Part shown: positions 13,632-21,738 of the stretch, piece after piece
How the letters are laid out: each line of letters begins with the position of its first letter
Numbering within the stretch: position 1 is the stretch's first letter
Source of the DNA: an uncultured Muribaculaceae bacterium
GTDB taxonomy: Bacteria > Bacteroidota > Bacteroidia > Bacteroidales > Muribaculaceae
Length of the DNA: 22,314 nt
Direction of reading: 5' to 3'
Assembly (NCBI GenBank): GCA_910578305.1
Contig: CAJTQH010000034.1
Span: 1-22,314 of the forward strand
Made by a program: the position numbers and the translations under genes
The notes under the pieces: model-generated
Database searches by the model: none
Seen by the model: only the letters and a program-made list of their open reading frames with translations
What the model was told of the DNA's origin: nothing

Positions 13632-14642
13632 TCAGAAGTTGAGCACCAGTTCCACCACTGCCTTATCGCCGTTTTCGGCGCTGACGGCTGTGCCTGAGTG
13701 ATAGAAATACTTTTCGTAGTTGACTCTCAGATCCAGAAACATGGTCTTGGTGCGTATGTAGCTTATAGTGGAGCCGAGTGTGACGCGGTTGTGTGCCGGA
13801 TGGTCGGTGACGAGCTTGCATTCAGAGTCACGTATGCCCGAAGAGTGGTCGGTTATGCCGTCGAAGCGAGCCTGAAACGACAGGCGGTTGAAGAATCCGG
13901 TGCTTATGGGCATGTGGTAGTCGGCGTAGACATTGTAGGCGTGTGATGCCTTGTGGCTATTGCCTGTGTAGTGCTTGGTCATGTATTCGCCCTCAACGAG
14001 CCAACGGTCGTGGCGCCATGTCAGCGCCAGATCGGCAAGATTCATGCGCACGCTGTCGGGCGACAAACTCTGAAATCCGGTGGCCAGAGTGGTATTGCCA
14101 AGAGTGTAGGAGAGCTTGGCGGCGTAGGCCAGCTTGTTGTGCCACGAGATGTGGTCGGATATGGTGGCAGGGTTGAACGCTCCGGCTTCGAGTTTGAGCG
14201 GCATGTTGTCGGGATGCCACATAGCTTTGAAGCCTACGGCACGCACGTTGCAGACTTGTTTGCCAATGAAAGAGCGGTTGGCGAAGATGTAGGCGTTTGG
14301 GCCGCGAAACGGGTCCACACCGAATGGCATGCGAAACTGTCCGGCCTGCAGACCTATGGCTTTTGTGGCCCAGACACGTGCCCATACATCGAGAATCTTT
14401 ATGGAACCGCGGTCGCAGAAATCGACCTGCATGAAATAGTCGGCTATCGGTGCTATCTTGCCGTCGAGTCTGACACGCGCATTGCGTACCTGAAACCGAT
14501 AGTCGCTGTGTTCGGTCGATGCTTCGAATCGTCCGCGTAAAGTGCCGTGGACGTTGGGGCGGTAGCTGATGGAATCGGATGCGTATATTGCAGATGTCGC
14601 ACTTAAGGCAATGGCAATGGCGATCAGTAGTCGGTATAACAT
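13632..14642 (-). CDS. Phosphate-selective porin O/P family outer-membrane protein
   Basis: This 336-residue protein has a cleavable signal peptide (LLIAIAIALSATSAIYA) and a beta-barrel body with alternating strands that ends in a terminal phenylalanine (VVELVLNF), the usual outer-membrane assembly signal. The segments RNARVRLDGKIAPIADYFMQVDF and ARVWATKAIGLQAGQFRMPFG match the Porin_O_P family, which in Bacteroidota is often annotated as a phosphate- or polyphosphate-selective porin; actual selectivity is not visible. Its own promoter lies at 14677-14707. No phosphate-transport genes are adjacent. Confidence 0.82.
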   Translation of the reverse strand: MLYRLLIAIAIALSATSAIYASDSISYRPNVHGTLRGRFEASTEHSDYRFQVRNARVRLDGKIAPIADYFMQVDFCDRGSIKILDVWARVWATKAIGLQAGQFRMPFGVDPFRGPNAYIFANRSFIGKQVCNVRAVGFKAMWHPDNMPLKLEAGAFNPATISDHISWHNKLAYAAKLSYTLGNTTLATGFQSLSPDSVRMNLADLALTWRHDRWLVEGEYMTKHYTGNSHKASHAYNVYADYHMPISTGFFNRLSFQARFDGITDHSSGIRDSECKLVTDHPAHNRVTLGSTISYIRTKTMFLDLRVNYEKYFYHSGTAVSAENGDKAVVELVLNF

Positions 14643-14676
14643 GTAGATGTGTGATGAATTATGGTTTTACAGGATG

Positions 14677-14707
14677 CAAAATTACGCAATAGGATGCAAT
14701 GATGCAA
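14677..14707 (-). promoter_or_regulatory. Promoter of the porin gene
   Basis: On the minus strand, TTG (14705-14707) is followed after 20 bp by TAATTTTG (14677-14684), an exact -7 match. The predicted start leaves a leader of about 28 nt. Confidence 0.65.
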
Positions 14708-14738
14708 TGTAAATGCGGATTATAGTGAGCTCCGCGGA

Positions 14739-14918
14739 TTATCGGAACTGGTTGATGTCGGGCATGTAGACGAAACCGGCCGCTTCGAGTTTGTCGGTGA
14801 GCTGATGCGGATTGATGTCGAGTGACGAGCATAGTTCATCGAGCGAGGAATATTCGTCGCGCAGGCGTGTGTTGATCACACTCAGGAGCATTATCGGATC
14901 TTCAGGCAGATTTTCCAT
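14739..14918 (-). CDS. DUF4250 small protein
   Basis: This 59-residue protein begins MENLPEDPIMLLSVINTRLR and ends YMPDINQFR. The pattern D-P-x-M-L-L-S-x-x-N-T-x-L-R-D-x-Y-S-S-L-D-E-L matches the DUF4250 family, a short helical protein of unknown function found in Bacteroidota and Firmicutes. It has no signal peptide or membrane segment. It lies 37 nt after the uvrA stop on the same strand and is probably the last gene of that transcript. Confidence 0.88.
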   Translation of the reverse strand: MENLPEDPIMLLSVINTRLRDEYSSLDELCSSLDINPHQLTDKLEAAGFVYMPDINQFR

Positions 14919-14955
14919 TTACAGATGTTGGATAATAGATATGGTGAATGAATGA

Positions 14956-17826
14956 TTATGAGTGATCGGACATGCCGAGTTCCTGGCGCAGAAATTGCGA
15001 GGTGGGGGAGTTGCCTGCGGCAATCTGTTCGGGCGTTCCTTCGGCAATGATGCGTCCGCCGTTGCGTCCTCCTCCGGGTCCCATGTCAATGACATGATCG
15101 GCCGATTTTACCACGTCGAGGTTGTGTTCGATGACGAGCACGGTGTTGCCCTTGTCGACAAGTCGGTTGAGCACTCCGAGCAGTACGTTGATGTCTTCGA
15201 AATGCAGACCGGTAGTAGGTTCGTCGAGGATGAAGAGGGTGCGTCCGGTGTCGCGCTTCGAAAGTTCTGTGGCAAGTTTTACGCGCTGGTTTTCGCCGCC
15301 GCTGAGTGTGCTCGAAGGTTGTCCGAGTTTGATATATCCGAGGCCGATTTCCTGAAGGACTTTGATCTTTTTCAGGATTGCCGGCACGGATGTGAAAAAT
15401 TCCACGGCCTGGTTTATGGTCATATCAAGCACATCGGCTATGGATTTGCCTTTGAAGCGTACTTCGAGAGTCTCGCGGTTGTAGCGTCGTCCATGACATA
15501 CTTCACAAGGCACGAGTACGTCGGGCAGGAAGTTCATCTCAATGGTGCGGTAGCCATTGCCTGAACATGCCTCGCAGCGACCTCCTGATATATTGAAGGA
15601 GAATCGTCCGGGTTTGTATCCGCGAATGCGTGCTTCCGGTAGGCCGACAAAGAGGTTGCGTATGTCGGTGAACACTCCGGTGTATGTGGCCGGATTGGAT
15701 CTGGGCGAGCGTCCGAGCGGCGATTGGTCAACTGTCACTACTTTGTCGATGTTTTCGATGCCTTCGATGGTTTTGTAGGGCAATGGCTGCCGGAGCGAGC
15801 GATAGAAGTGGGCCGACAATATGGGCTGAAGTGTACCGTTGATAAGGCTCGATTTGCCGCTTCCCGATACTCCGGCCACTACCGTGAGGGTGCCCAGCGG
15901 CAATCGGAGCGTCACGTCATGAAGATTGTTGCCGGAAGCGCCGATGAGGTTGAGAAACAGTCCGTTGCCTTTGCGCCTTTCGGCCGGTACGGCTATGGAA
16001 CGCCGTCCGTTGAGGTAGTCGGCTGTGAGCGTTTCGGTATCCATCATCTGTCGGGGAGTTCCCTGAAACACCACTTCACCGCCCTTACGTCCGGCTTTTG
16101 GACCGATATCTATTACGTAGTCGGCTTGCAGCATCATGTCTTTGTCGTGCTCGACCACGATGATGGAGTTGGATGCGTCGCGGAGTTTCTTGAGCGATGA
16201 TATGAGGCGATGGTTGTCGCGCTGGTGCAGACCGATGCTCGGTTCGTCGAGAATGTAGAGCACATTGACGAGCTCCGAACCGATCTGAGTGGCCAGACGT
16301 ATGCGTTGGCTCTCACCGCCAGACAGGGTGGCAGAACGTCGGTCGAGCGACAGGTAGTCGAGTCCTACGTCGACGAGAAATCCGAGACGCGTGCGGATCT
16401 CCTTGATGATTTCATGGGCGATGATGGCCTGTGTTGGCGAAAGCCGTTGCTCAACAGTGCTGGCCCAGCTGTACAGGTCGGCAATGTCGAGACGGCTGAG
16501 CTGCGCTATATTTTTGTCGTCGATGAAAAAATGGAGAGCTTCGCGGTTGAGCCGCTGTCCGTGGCACTCCGGGCACTCCACACGTGAGAAAAACTGTCCG
16601 CTCCACTTCTGTGCCGCCGAACCGGCATCGTCGTCCTGCTGCATCTCGATGTATTTTATCAGTCCGTCGTAGGAAGAGAAGTAGTTGGACATGGACATGG
16701 TGGAGTTGTTGATGGCCAGTCGCTCGTCGGTGCCGTTGAGGATGTCGGTCATGGCTTCTTCGCTCAGATCGCGAATGGGGGTCTTGATGGTATGGCCGTA
16801 TTTCTGACATATGGCTTCGATCTGCCAGAATATCATGGAATTGCGATATTTACCGAGCGGCAGTATGCCTCCTGCGGCTATCGACAGGGAGTCGTCAGGT
16901 ATTATTTTCTGTCGGTCCACGATGTTGACTTCGCCAAGGCCTTTGCACACGGGGCAATATCCCTGCGGGGAGTTGAACGAAAAATTGTGAGGCGCCGGTT
17001 CGCGATACGATAGCCCGGTCTTGGGATCCATGAGCTGCTGGCTGAAGTGGAATATGCGGTCGTCGTCGACATCGTAGAGCATCATCTGCCGGTCGCCCTG
17101 ACGCAGAGCCTCTCCTACGCTTTCTCGCAGGCGTGTGATGTCTTTTTCGGCTACTTTGAGCCTGTCGACCACAACTTCGATGGAGTGGTTTTTATAGCGG
17201 TCGAGCTTCATGCCGGTGGTGATCTCACGCAGCTCGCCGTCGGTACGTACAGTCAGATAGCCCTTTTTCCTCACTGATTCAAACAGCTCCTTGTAGTGGC
17301 CTTTGCGGTTCTTGACCAGGGGGGCCAGCACATACACTTTGTGCCCCTTGAACCGCTCGAGTATCAGACCCACGATCTTTTCCTCGGTGTATTTGACCAT
17401 AGGCTCTCCCGACAGGTAGCTTACAGCTGTGCCTATGCGTGCGTAAAGAAGACGTAGAAAGTCATAGATCTCGGTGGTGGTGCCGATGGTGCTTCGCGGA
17501 TTGCGGTTGACTGTTTTTTGTTCGATGGCGATCACCGGGCTTAGTCCGGTGATGTTGTCGACATCGGGCCGCTCGAGGTTGCCAAGCATGTTGCGTGCAT
17601 AAGAGGAGAATGTCTCTATATAGCGGCGCTGGCCTTCGGCGTATATGGTGTCGAAAGCCAGACTTGACTTCCCGCTGCCGCTCAGACCGGTCACTACGGT
17701 GAGCTGCCCGTGGGGTATTGTGACGTCAATGTTTTTAAGATTGTGGACCCGAGCGCCTGTCACCCGAAGCGAGTCCATGGGTTCGAGTACGAAATCGTCG
17801 GTATCTGTGATCTGTTTCTGTGTCAT
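14956..17826 (-). CDS. uvrA: UvrA-type excinuclease ABC subunit A
   Basis: This 956-residue ABC ATPase finds damaged DNA and loads UvrB in nucleotide excision repair. Walker A motifs are GLSGSGKSS (residues 47-55) and GVSGSGKSS; the signature motifs are LSGGESQRIRLA and LSGGENQRVKLA; the Walker B segments are YILDEPSIGLH and FILDEPTTGLH. The C-terminal zinc finger is intact (CEAC...CEVC). The first zinc finger keeps only its second half, CPVC; the place of the first cysteine pair reads LMDPKTGLSY. The ATG overlaps the stop of the transglycosylase gene by 4 nt. Length is normal. Bacteroidota often carry two UvrA paralogues, so this may be the accessory one. Confidence 0.95.
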   Translation of the reverse strand: MTQKQITDTDDFVLEPMDSLRVTGARVHNLKNIDVTIPHGQLTVVTGLSGSGKSSLAFDTIYAEGQRRYIETFSSYARNMLGNLERPDVDNITGLSPVIAIEQKTVNRNPRSTIGTTTEIYDFLRLLYARIGTAVSYLSGEPMVKYTEEKIVGLILERFKGHKVYVLAPLVKNRKGHYKELFESVRKKGYLTVRTDGELREITTGMKLDRYKNHSIEVVVDRLKVAEKDITRLRESVGEALRQGDRQMMLYDVDDDRIFHFSQQLMDPKTGLSYREPAPHNFSFNSPQGYCPVCKGLGEVNIVDRQKIIPDDSLSIAAGGILPLGKYRNSMIFWQIEAICQKYGHTIKTPIRDLSEEAMTDILNGTDERLAINNSTMSMSNYFSSYDGLIKYIEMQQDDDAGSAAQKWSGQFFSRVECPECHGQRLNREALHFFIDDKNIAQLSRLDIADLYSWASTVEQRLSPTQAIIAHEIIKEIRTRLGFLVDVGLDYLSLDRRSATLSGGESQRIRLATQIGSELVNVLYILDEPSIGLHQRDNHRLISSLKKLRDASNSIIVVEHDKDMMLQADYVIDIGPKAGRKGGEVVFQGTPRQMMDTETLTADYLNGRRSIAVPAERRKGNGLFLNLIGASGNNLHDVTLRLPLGTLTVVAGVSGSGKSSLINGTLQPILSAHFYRSLRQPLPYKTIEGIENIDKVVTVDQSPLGRSPRSNPATYTGVFTDIRNLFVGLPEARIRGYKPGRFSFNISGGRCEACSGNGYRTIEMNFLPDVLVPCEVCHGRRYNRETLEVRFKGKSIADVLDMTINQAVEFFTSVPAILKKIKVLQEIGLGYIKLGQPSSTLSGGENQRVKLATELSKRDTGRTLFILDEPTTGLHFEDINVLLGVLNRLVDKGNTVLVIEHNLDVVKSADHVIDMGPGGGRNGGRIIAEGTPEQIAAGNSPTSQFLRQELGMSDHS

Positions 17827-18764
17827 TGTCTGATCCAGTTGGAGTTGTAGGTCTTGTGACGCTGCGATGAGCGGTGCAGCGATTTGTCAGTAGGAATCCT
17901 TACGATATATGTGCGTCCTGCTGAGTTGGGGAGTTTGGATGATCGTATCCAGGGGTTGTATTCGCGCAGCATCAGATAGGATGTGTTGTGTTCCAATGCC
18001 CACTGAGTCCAGTCGTCGACCGGCCCGGATACTTCAATTTCCTCAAATTCAAGCGGCTGATACAGCTGGCGTTCGGTGAGGCGGTAGCCATAGCGCGAGG
18101 GATGCTCCATGATCATTTTCATGGCAAGCAGGCGGTAGATGTAGCGTGATGTCTCTTCGTTGAGAAACAGGTCGAATGCCGATTCCTGTTTCTGTCCGGA
18201 CAATTCGCGGGTCAGACGTCCCATGCCTCCGTTGTATGATGCGGCCGTCGACTCCCAGTTGCCATATTTTCCGTATGCCGATTTCAGGTATCGGCATGCT
18301 GCTTCTGTGGATTTCACCGGATCGTATCGTTCATCGACATATTCGTTGACTTCAAGACCGTATTCTTTGGCGGTAGATGGTATGAACTGCCACAGACCTG
18401 CCGCTTTCGCCGGCGAGTAGGCGCGCGGATTGAGATAGCTTTCTATGCATGCGAGATAGAGCATGTCTTCGGGCACTCCGTTGGCTTTTAGTATCGGTGC
18501 GAGCATGGGGAAATAGCGGTTGGCTCTTTTTATGGTAAGCAGAGTGTTGCCGTGGGTAAACGCCATGGCTGTCAGCTCGCGGTCGAGACGCTCGAACATA
18601 TCGGTGCGGTCGAGATCAATGGTCTGACCGGCAAATTTTATTTTTGACGGGATATCGGGATTGACTACCTCGGCAGGATTGTGCGGTGTGGCTGCTGCAG
18701 GCGGCATATTGCAGGCGGCAGCAATCGTAAGTGTCAGAACAACGGTGGTGCGGATGATTTTCAT
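17823..18764 (-). CDS. MltD-like lytic transglycosylase lipoprotein
   Basis: This 313-residue protein has a lipoprotein-type signal ending IAAAC (Cys18), so it is probably anchored in the envelope facing the periplasm. The SLT domain at about residues 90-220 contains the catalytic glutamate in CIESYLNPRAYSPAKAAGLWQF, then STAKEYGL and AAASYNGGMGRL-like sequence (TAASYNGGMGRL). It cleaves the glycan strands of peptidoglycan. Unlike E. coli MltD there is no clear LysM repeat, only a short C-terminal domain ending NSNWIRQ. It starts 10 nt after the type IX-secreted protein gene and overlaps uvrA by 4 nt, so the three are co-transcribed. Confidence 0.88.
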   Translation of the reverse strand: MKIIRTTVVLTLTIAAACNMPPAAATPHNPAEVVNPDIPSKIKFAGQTIDLDRTDMFERLDRELTAMAFTHGNTLLTIKRANRYFPMLAPILKANGVPEDMLYLACIESYLNPRAYSPAKAAGLWQFIPSTAKEYGLEVNEYVDERYDPVKSTEAACRYLKSAYGKYGNWESTAASYNGGMGRLTRELSGQKQESAFDLFLNEETSRYIYRLLAMKMIMEHPSRYGYRLTERQLYQPLEFEEIEVSGPVDDWTQWALEHNTSYLMLREYNPWIRSSKLPNSAGRTYIVRIPTDKSLHRSSQRHKTYNSNWIRQ

Positions 18765-18774
18765 AACATGTGGA

Positions 18775-20088
18775 TCAGCGGTTGTATTTCAGAATGTTGA
18801 TGTCGCCGCTGAGATTGTATTTTTTGCCATCGGAGCCACGGGCCTTGATGACGTAGTAATAGACTCCGGCAGGAACAAGCCGTCCACCGTGCTTTCCGTC
18901 CCAGCCTTGTGACGGATCGTGCAGTTCGGCCATCTTCTGCCCCCAGCGGTTAAAGATATAACACTCGAAGTCGACAATGGATTTATAGCTTACGCGCCAT
19001 TCGTCGTTGACTCCCTCTGACGCACCAGGGGAAAAGGCATTGGGGCATAACAGCTGTGACTCGCCGATATAGACTGTGAACACTTCGCTGTAATAGTCGC
19101 ATGTGCCCGTGGCATTGGAGGCGATGAAGCGTACATAGGTAGTGCCCATGTCGGTGAATGTGTATGTATATTCAAGATCTGGTGTCTGGAAATAAATGTC
19201 TTCGAATTCCGGGTCAGTGGCAAATTGCCACTGAGTGAAAACCACGGCATCGGTGGTCATGGCAGCAAATCGGATTTCGGCAGGAGCTGATCCGCCGAGG
19301 GCTTCATCGGACTTGATCTCGTTGGCTGAATCTCGTTTGTTTTGTGTCACGCTTATTTCAGCGCTTATGGCCGGAGTAGTGTAGTGAGGGGATGTCGTTT
19401 CCTGCTCCATGCCCCATTGGCGAAGAAATCGGTCGCCGCTGAGATGGAAGTATGTGTCGCACAGCGGTGCCTGCGGATGTATGGAGCCAGCTATATGTGG
19501 CAGTTGCTGACTGACGGGAGTGCTGATATAGCGGAAGTTGTCCATGTCGGCTACAAGCGATGTGTAGTCGAGTGATATCTGTCGGTCAATCTCGTATTGC
19601 CGGCCGGTGATGGAGTAATATGTCATGCGGGCGGCTGTGCCGTCGATGGAGAGTGATGCGAGATCACAACTCTGCTCCGAATCAATGACTATGGCATTGA
19701 CATTGTAAGGATGGGCCGAATAGTCGGACACCCAGAAGTAGGTGGTGTGGCCGTTTTCGTTGAAGGCATAGCCGCAGTCGGCGGCGACCGGATTAATGAC
19801 TATGTCGGCACCTTGCCGGGATATGTCGGACTCGGGCACGGCTTCGGGATATGCCGCACCTCTCACTCCGTAAGTGTAGCACTCTACTGAGGCTGTGGCT
19901 GAGGCTGCCGTGTAGACGAGTCTTACACCGGAGGTGTCGTACAGCACGTATATGCCGTCGAGCCCGGTGCCTGCTTCCGGAGCTATGCTTATCGGAGATA
20001 GAGACGCTCCCTCGAATCGAATGCCGGCGCCTCTCGAAAGCATGGCACACATGGTGGATAAGACAATGGTTATGAAGAGTCTGGTCAT
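18775..20088 (-). CDS. Type IX-secreted surface protein with CHU_C-type C-terminal domain
   Basis: This 437-residue protein begins MTRLFITIVLSTMCAMLSRG, a Sec signal peptide. Its middle has no recognised enzyme motif and contains beta-rich segments, including a PKD-like piece (TYTFTDMGTTYVRFIASNATG). The last 90 residues, starting LCPNAFSPGASEGVNDEW and including FNRWGQKMAEL and GWDGKHGGRLVPAGVYYYVI, match the gliding-motility-associated C-terminal domain (type B sorting signal of the type IX system). It would be exported to the cell surface or medium. The ATG at 20088 is chosen for the signal peptide; the open frame upstream runs through a promoter and the channel gene. Function is otherwise unknown. 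Confidence 0.87.
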   Translation of the reverse strand: MTRLFITIVLSTMCAMLSRGAGIRFEGASLSPISIAPEAGTGLDGIYVLYDTSGVRLVYTAASATASVECYTYGVRGAAYPEAVPESDISRQGADIVINPVAADCGYAFNENGHTTYFWVSDYSAHPYNVNAIVIDSEQSCDLASLSIDGTAARMTYYSITGRQYEIDRQISLDYTSLVADMDNFRYISTPVSQQLPHIAGSIHPQAPLCDTYFHLSGDRFLRQWGMEQETTSPHYTTPAISAEISVTQNKRDSANEIKSDEALGGSAPAEIRFAAMTTDAVVFTQWQFATDPEFEDIYFQTPDLEYTYTFTDMGTTYVRFIASNATGTCDYYSEVFTVYIGESQLLCPNAFSPGASEGVNDEWRVSYKSIVDFECYIFNRWGQKMAELHDPSQGWDGKHGGRLVPAGVYYYVIKARGSDGKKYNLSGDINILKYNR

Positions 20089-20115
20089 AAAGCAATAAAA
20101 AGGTGTATCAAATCG

Positions 20116-20145
20116 CAAAATTACTAAATATCTAACGATTTTCAA
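20116..20145 (-). promoter_or_regulatory. Promoter of the type IX-secreted protein gene
   Basis: On the minus strand, TTG (20143-20145) is followed after 19 bp by TAATTTTG (20116-20123), an exact -7 match. It overlaps the stop of the channel gene and gives a leader of about 20 nt, so the secreted protein, transglycosylase and uvrA can be transcribed without the genes upstream. Confidence 0.65.
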
Positions 20146-20888
20146 CCATTTTTTATTGCAGACCGGTCTTTGGCTGGAGTTGCATGCCGAGTGTCGGAGG
20201 AGATGCGTGTGCGGGCAAACGCATGTGTGAAGTATACGGTGAAGACTGGAAACAATATCAGTCCTTCGGCCGACAGGATCACACCTATGGCTTTGCCTGT
20301 GGGCGTGACGGGATTTATATCGGAACCGCATGTTGTCATCTGCATTACGGAGTACCATAGGGACTGCCAGTAGTCGCTTACATGTGGATTGACAGGATGT
20401 TCCTCTACAAAAAACATCAGACTAAGGAAGTATAGTGTCGCCACAAGTACTATTATGTATCCGCCAAACATGCTGCTGATCCAGTTCTTTGACATCACTC
20501 CCCACATTATGGCTATGACGTAGGCGGCTCTTACCATCGGGACAAACCGTAGCAGGTATTCACCTTCGGAAGATATGTCCAGGTGGTAATGGTGGATTAT
20601 GGTGAGGTATGGAATGCACACCAGTATGAACACAGCGTTTCGCAGAAAGAAGTGCCACTTGCGGGGCGACAGAATCCATTCCATCAGTATCTCGAACTGG
20701 AAGAATAGGCATATCCACAGTTGTACTTCGAGATAGCGCGGGTTGGTCACAAACGACACGTTGATGAGTGTGTCGTATGTGATGTAGGCTATCAGAGCCA
20801 CCGCACAAGCAAGTACCATGACGTGAAGTACCGGCAGAAGCATGTGACGCATACGTCCGGATATGGATATGGTTGAAACGGTTGCCAT
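20142..20888 (-). CDS. Potassium-channel-like ion transport protein
   Basis: This 248-residue protein has six membrane segments in the layout of voltage-gated-type channels: S1 at about 16-42, S2 53-73, S3 79-100, S4 112-132, S5 140-162 and S6 201-226, with a pore loop between S5 and S6 (YWQSLWYSVMQMTTCGSDINP). The filter reads TTCGSD at residues 185-190 rather than TVGYGD. S4 has few regular arginines (RFVPMVRAAYV), so voltage gating is doubtful. It lies 64 nt after rlmB; no promoter of its own is clear. Ion selectivity is uncertain because of the filter. Confidence 0.82.
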   Translation of the reverse strand: MATVSTISISGRMRHMLLPVLHVMVLACAVALIAYITYDTLINVSFVTNPRYLEVQLWICLFFQFEILMEWILSPRKWHFFLRNAVFILVCIPYLTIIHHYHLDISSEGEYLLRFVPMVRAAYVIAIMWGVMSKNWISSMFGGYIIVLVATLYFLSLMFFVEEHPVNPHVSDYWQSLWYSVMQMTTCGSDINPVTPTGKAIGVILSAEGLILFPVFTVYFTHAFARTRISSDTRHATPAKDRSAIKNG

Positions 20889-20952
20889 GATATAGTGCGG
20901 ATTGTGAGTCTATATTATATAACGCGCACTATGGCTGTAATGTTGGATAGTT

Positions 20953-21708
20953 TCAGATGACTTCCATGTCTGCTTGCAGTCGCTGGCGTACAACTTCGTA
21001 CATGAGGACTCCGGCTGCAACTGAAACGTTGAGCGATCCGATGTTACCAAACATGGGTATTGACACGAATGTGTCGCACTGGCGGAGCACTTCCTGAGAT
21101 ATTCCTGTGTCTTCGGCTCCGAGTACCAGAGCCGTGGGCACGGTGTAATCGACGGTGGTATAGTTGATGTCGGCCTTTTCGGATACGGCGGCGATTTTAA
21201 AACCACATGCTTTGAGCGTCTTTACTGCTGCACGAGTGTTGCTTACGCGGCATACCGGGATATGGTGCAGTGCGCCGGCCGAGGTTTTTACCGCATCGGC
21301 TCCTACGCTAACGCTGCCATGCGACGGAATGATTATGGCATCGACACCCGCGCATTCGCATGTACGTGCTATGGCACCGAAATTGCGTACGTCGGTTATG
21401 CCGTCGAGCACCACTACGAAAGGCAGTACTCCTGATTCGAACAGCGACGGTACCAGATTGTCCATGTCGTGATATGTGATGGCCGACATCATGGCAATGG
21501 CTCCCTGATGGTTTTTGCGGGTGATGCGGTTGAGTCGCTCTACCGGCACACGCTGGCACACTATGCCATGTGCGCGTATGCGGTCGAACAGCTCAGTGGC
21601 CAATTCGCCGGAGAGTTCTTTTTTTACAAAAATCTTGTCGATCTCTTTGCCGGCCTCGATGGCCTCGATGATGGCTCTGATGCCGAATATGTAGTCGGAA
21701 GGTTGCAT
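20953..21708 (-). CDS. rlmB: 23S rRNA 2'-O-methyltransferase, RlmB/TrmH (SpoU) family
   Basis: This 251-residue SPOUT-fold enzyme uses S-adenosylmethionine to methylate a ribose in 23S rRNA (G2251 in E. coli numbering). The N-terminal substrate-binding part starts DYIFGIRAIIEAIEAG. The three SpoU motifs are present: VVLDGITDVRNFGAIARTCE, TALVLGAEDTGIS and IPMFGNIGSLNVSVAAGVLMYE, which form the trefoil knot and cofactor pocket. Length is normal for RlmB. It begins 30 nt after the recN stop. The exact target nucleotide is inferred from family. Confidence 0.9.
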   Translation of the reverse strand: MQPSDYIFGIRAIIEAIEAGKEIDKIFVKKELSGELATELFDRIRAHGIVCQRVPVERLNRITRKNHQGAIAMMSAITYHDMDNLVPSLFESGVLPFVVVLDGITDVRNFGAIARTCECAGVDAIIIPSHGSVSVGADAVKTSAGALHHIPVCRVSNTRAAVKTLKACGFKIAAVSEKADINYTTVDYTVPTALVLGAEDTGISQEVLRQCDTFVSIPMFGNIGSLNVSVAAGVLMYEVVRQRLQADMEVI

Positions 21709-21738
21709 CGTTATTATGTGTGGATATGAGTGTTATGA

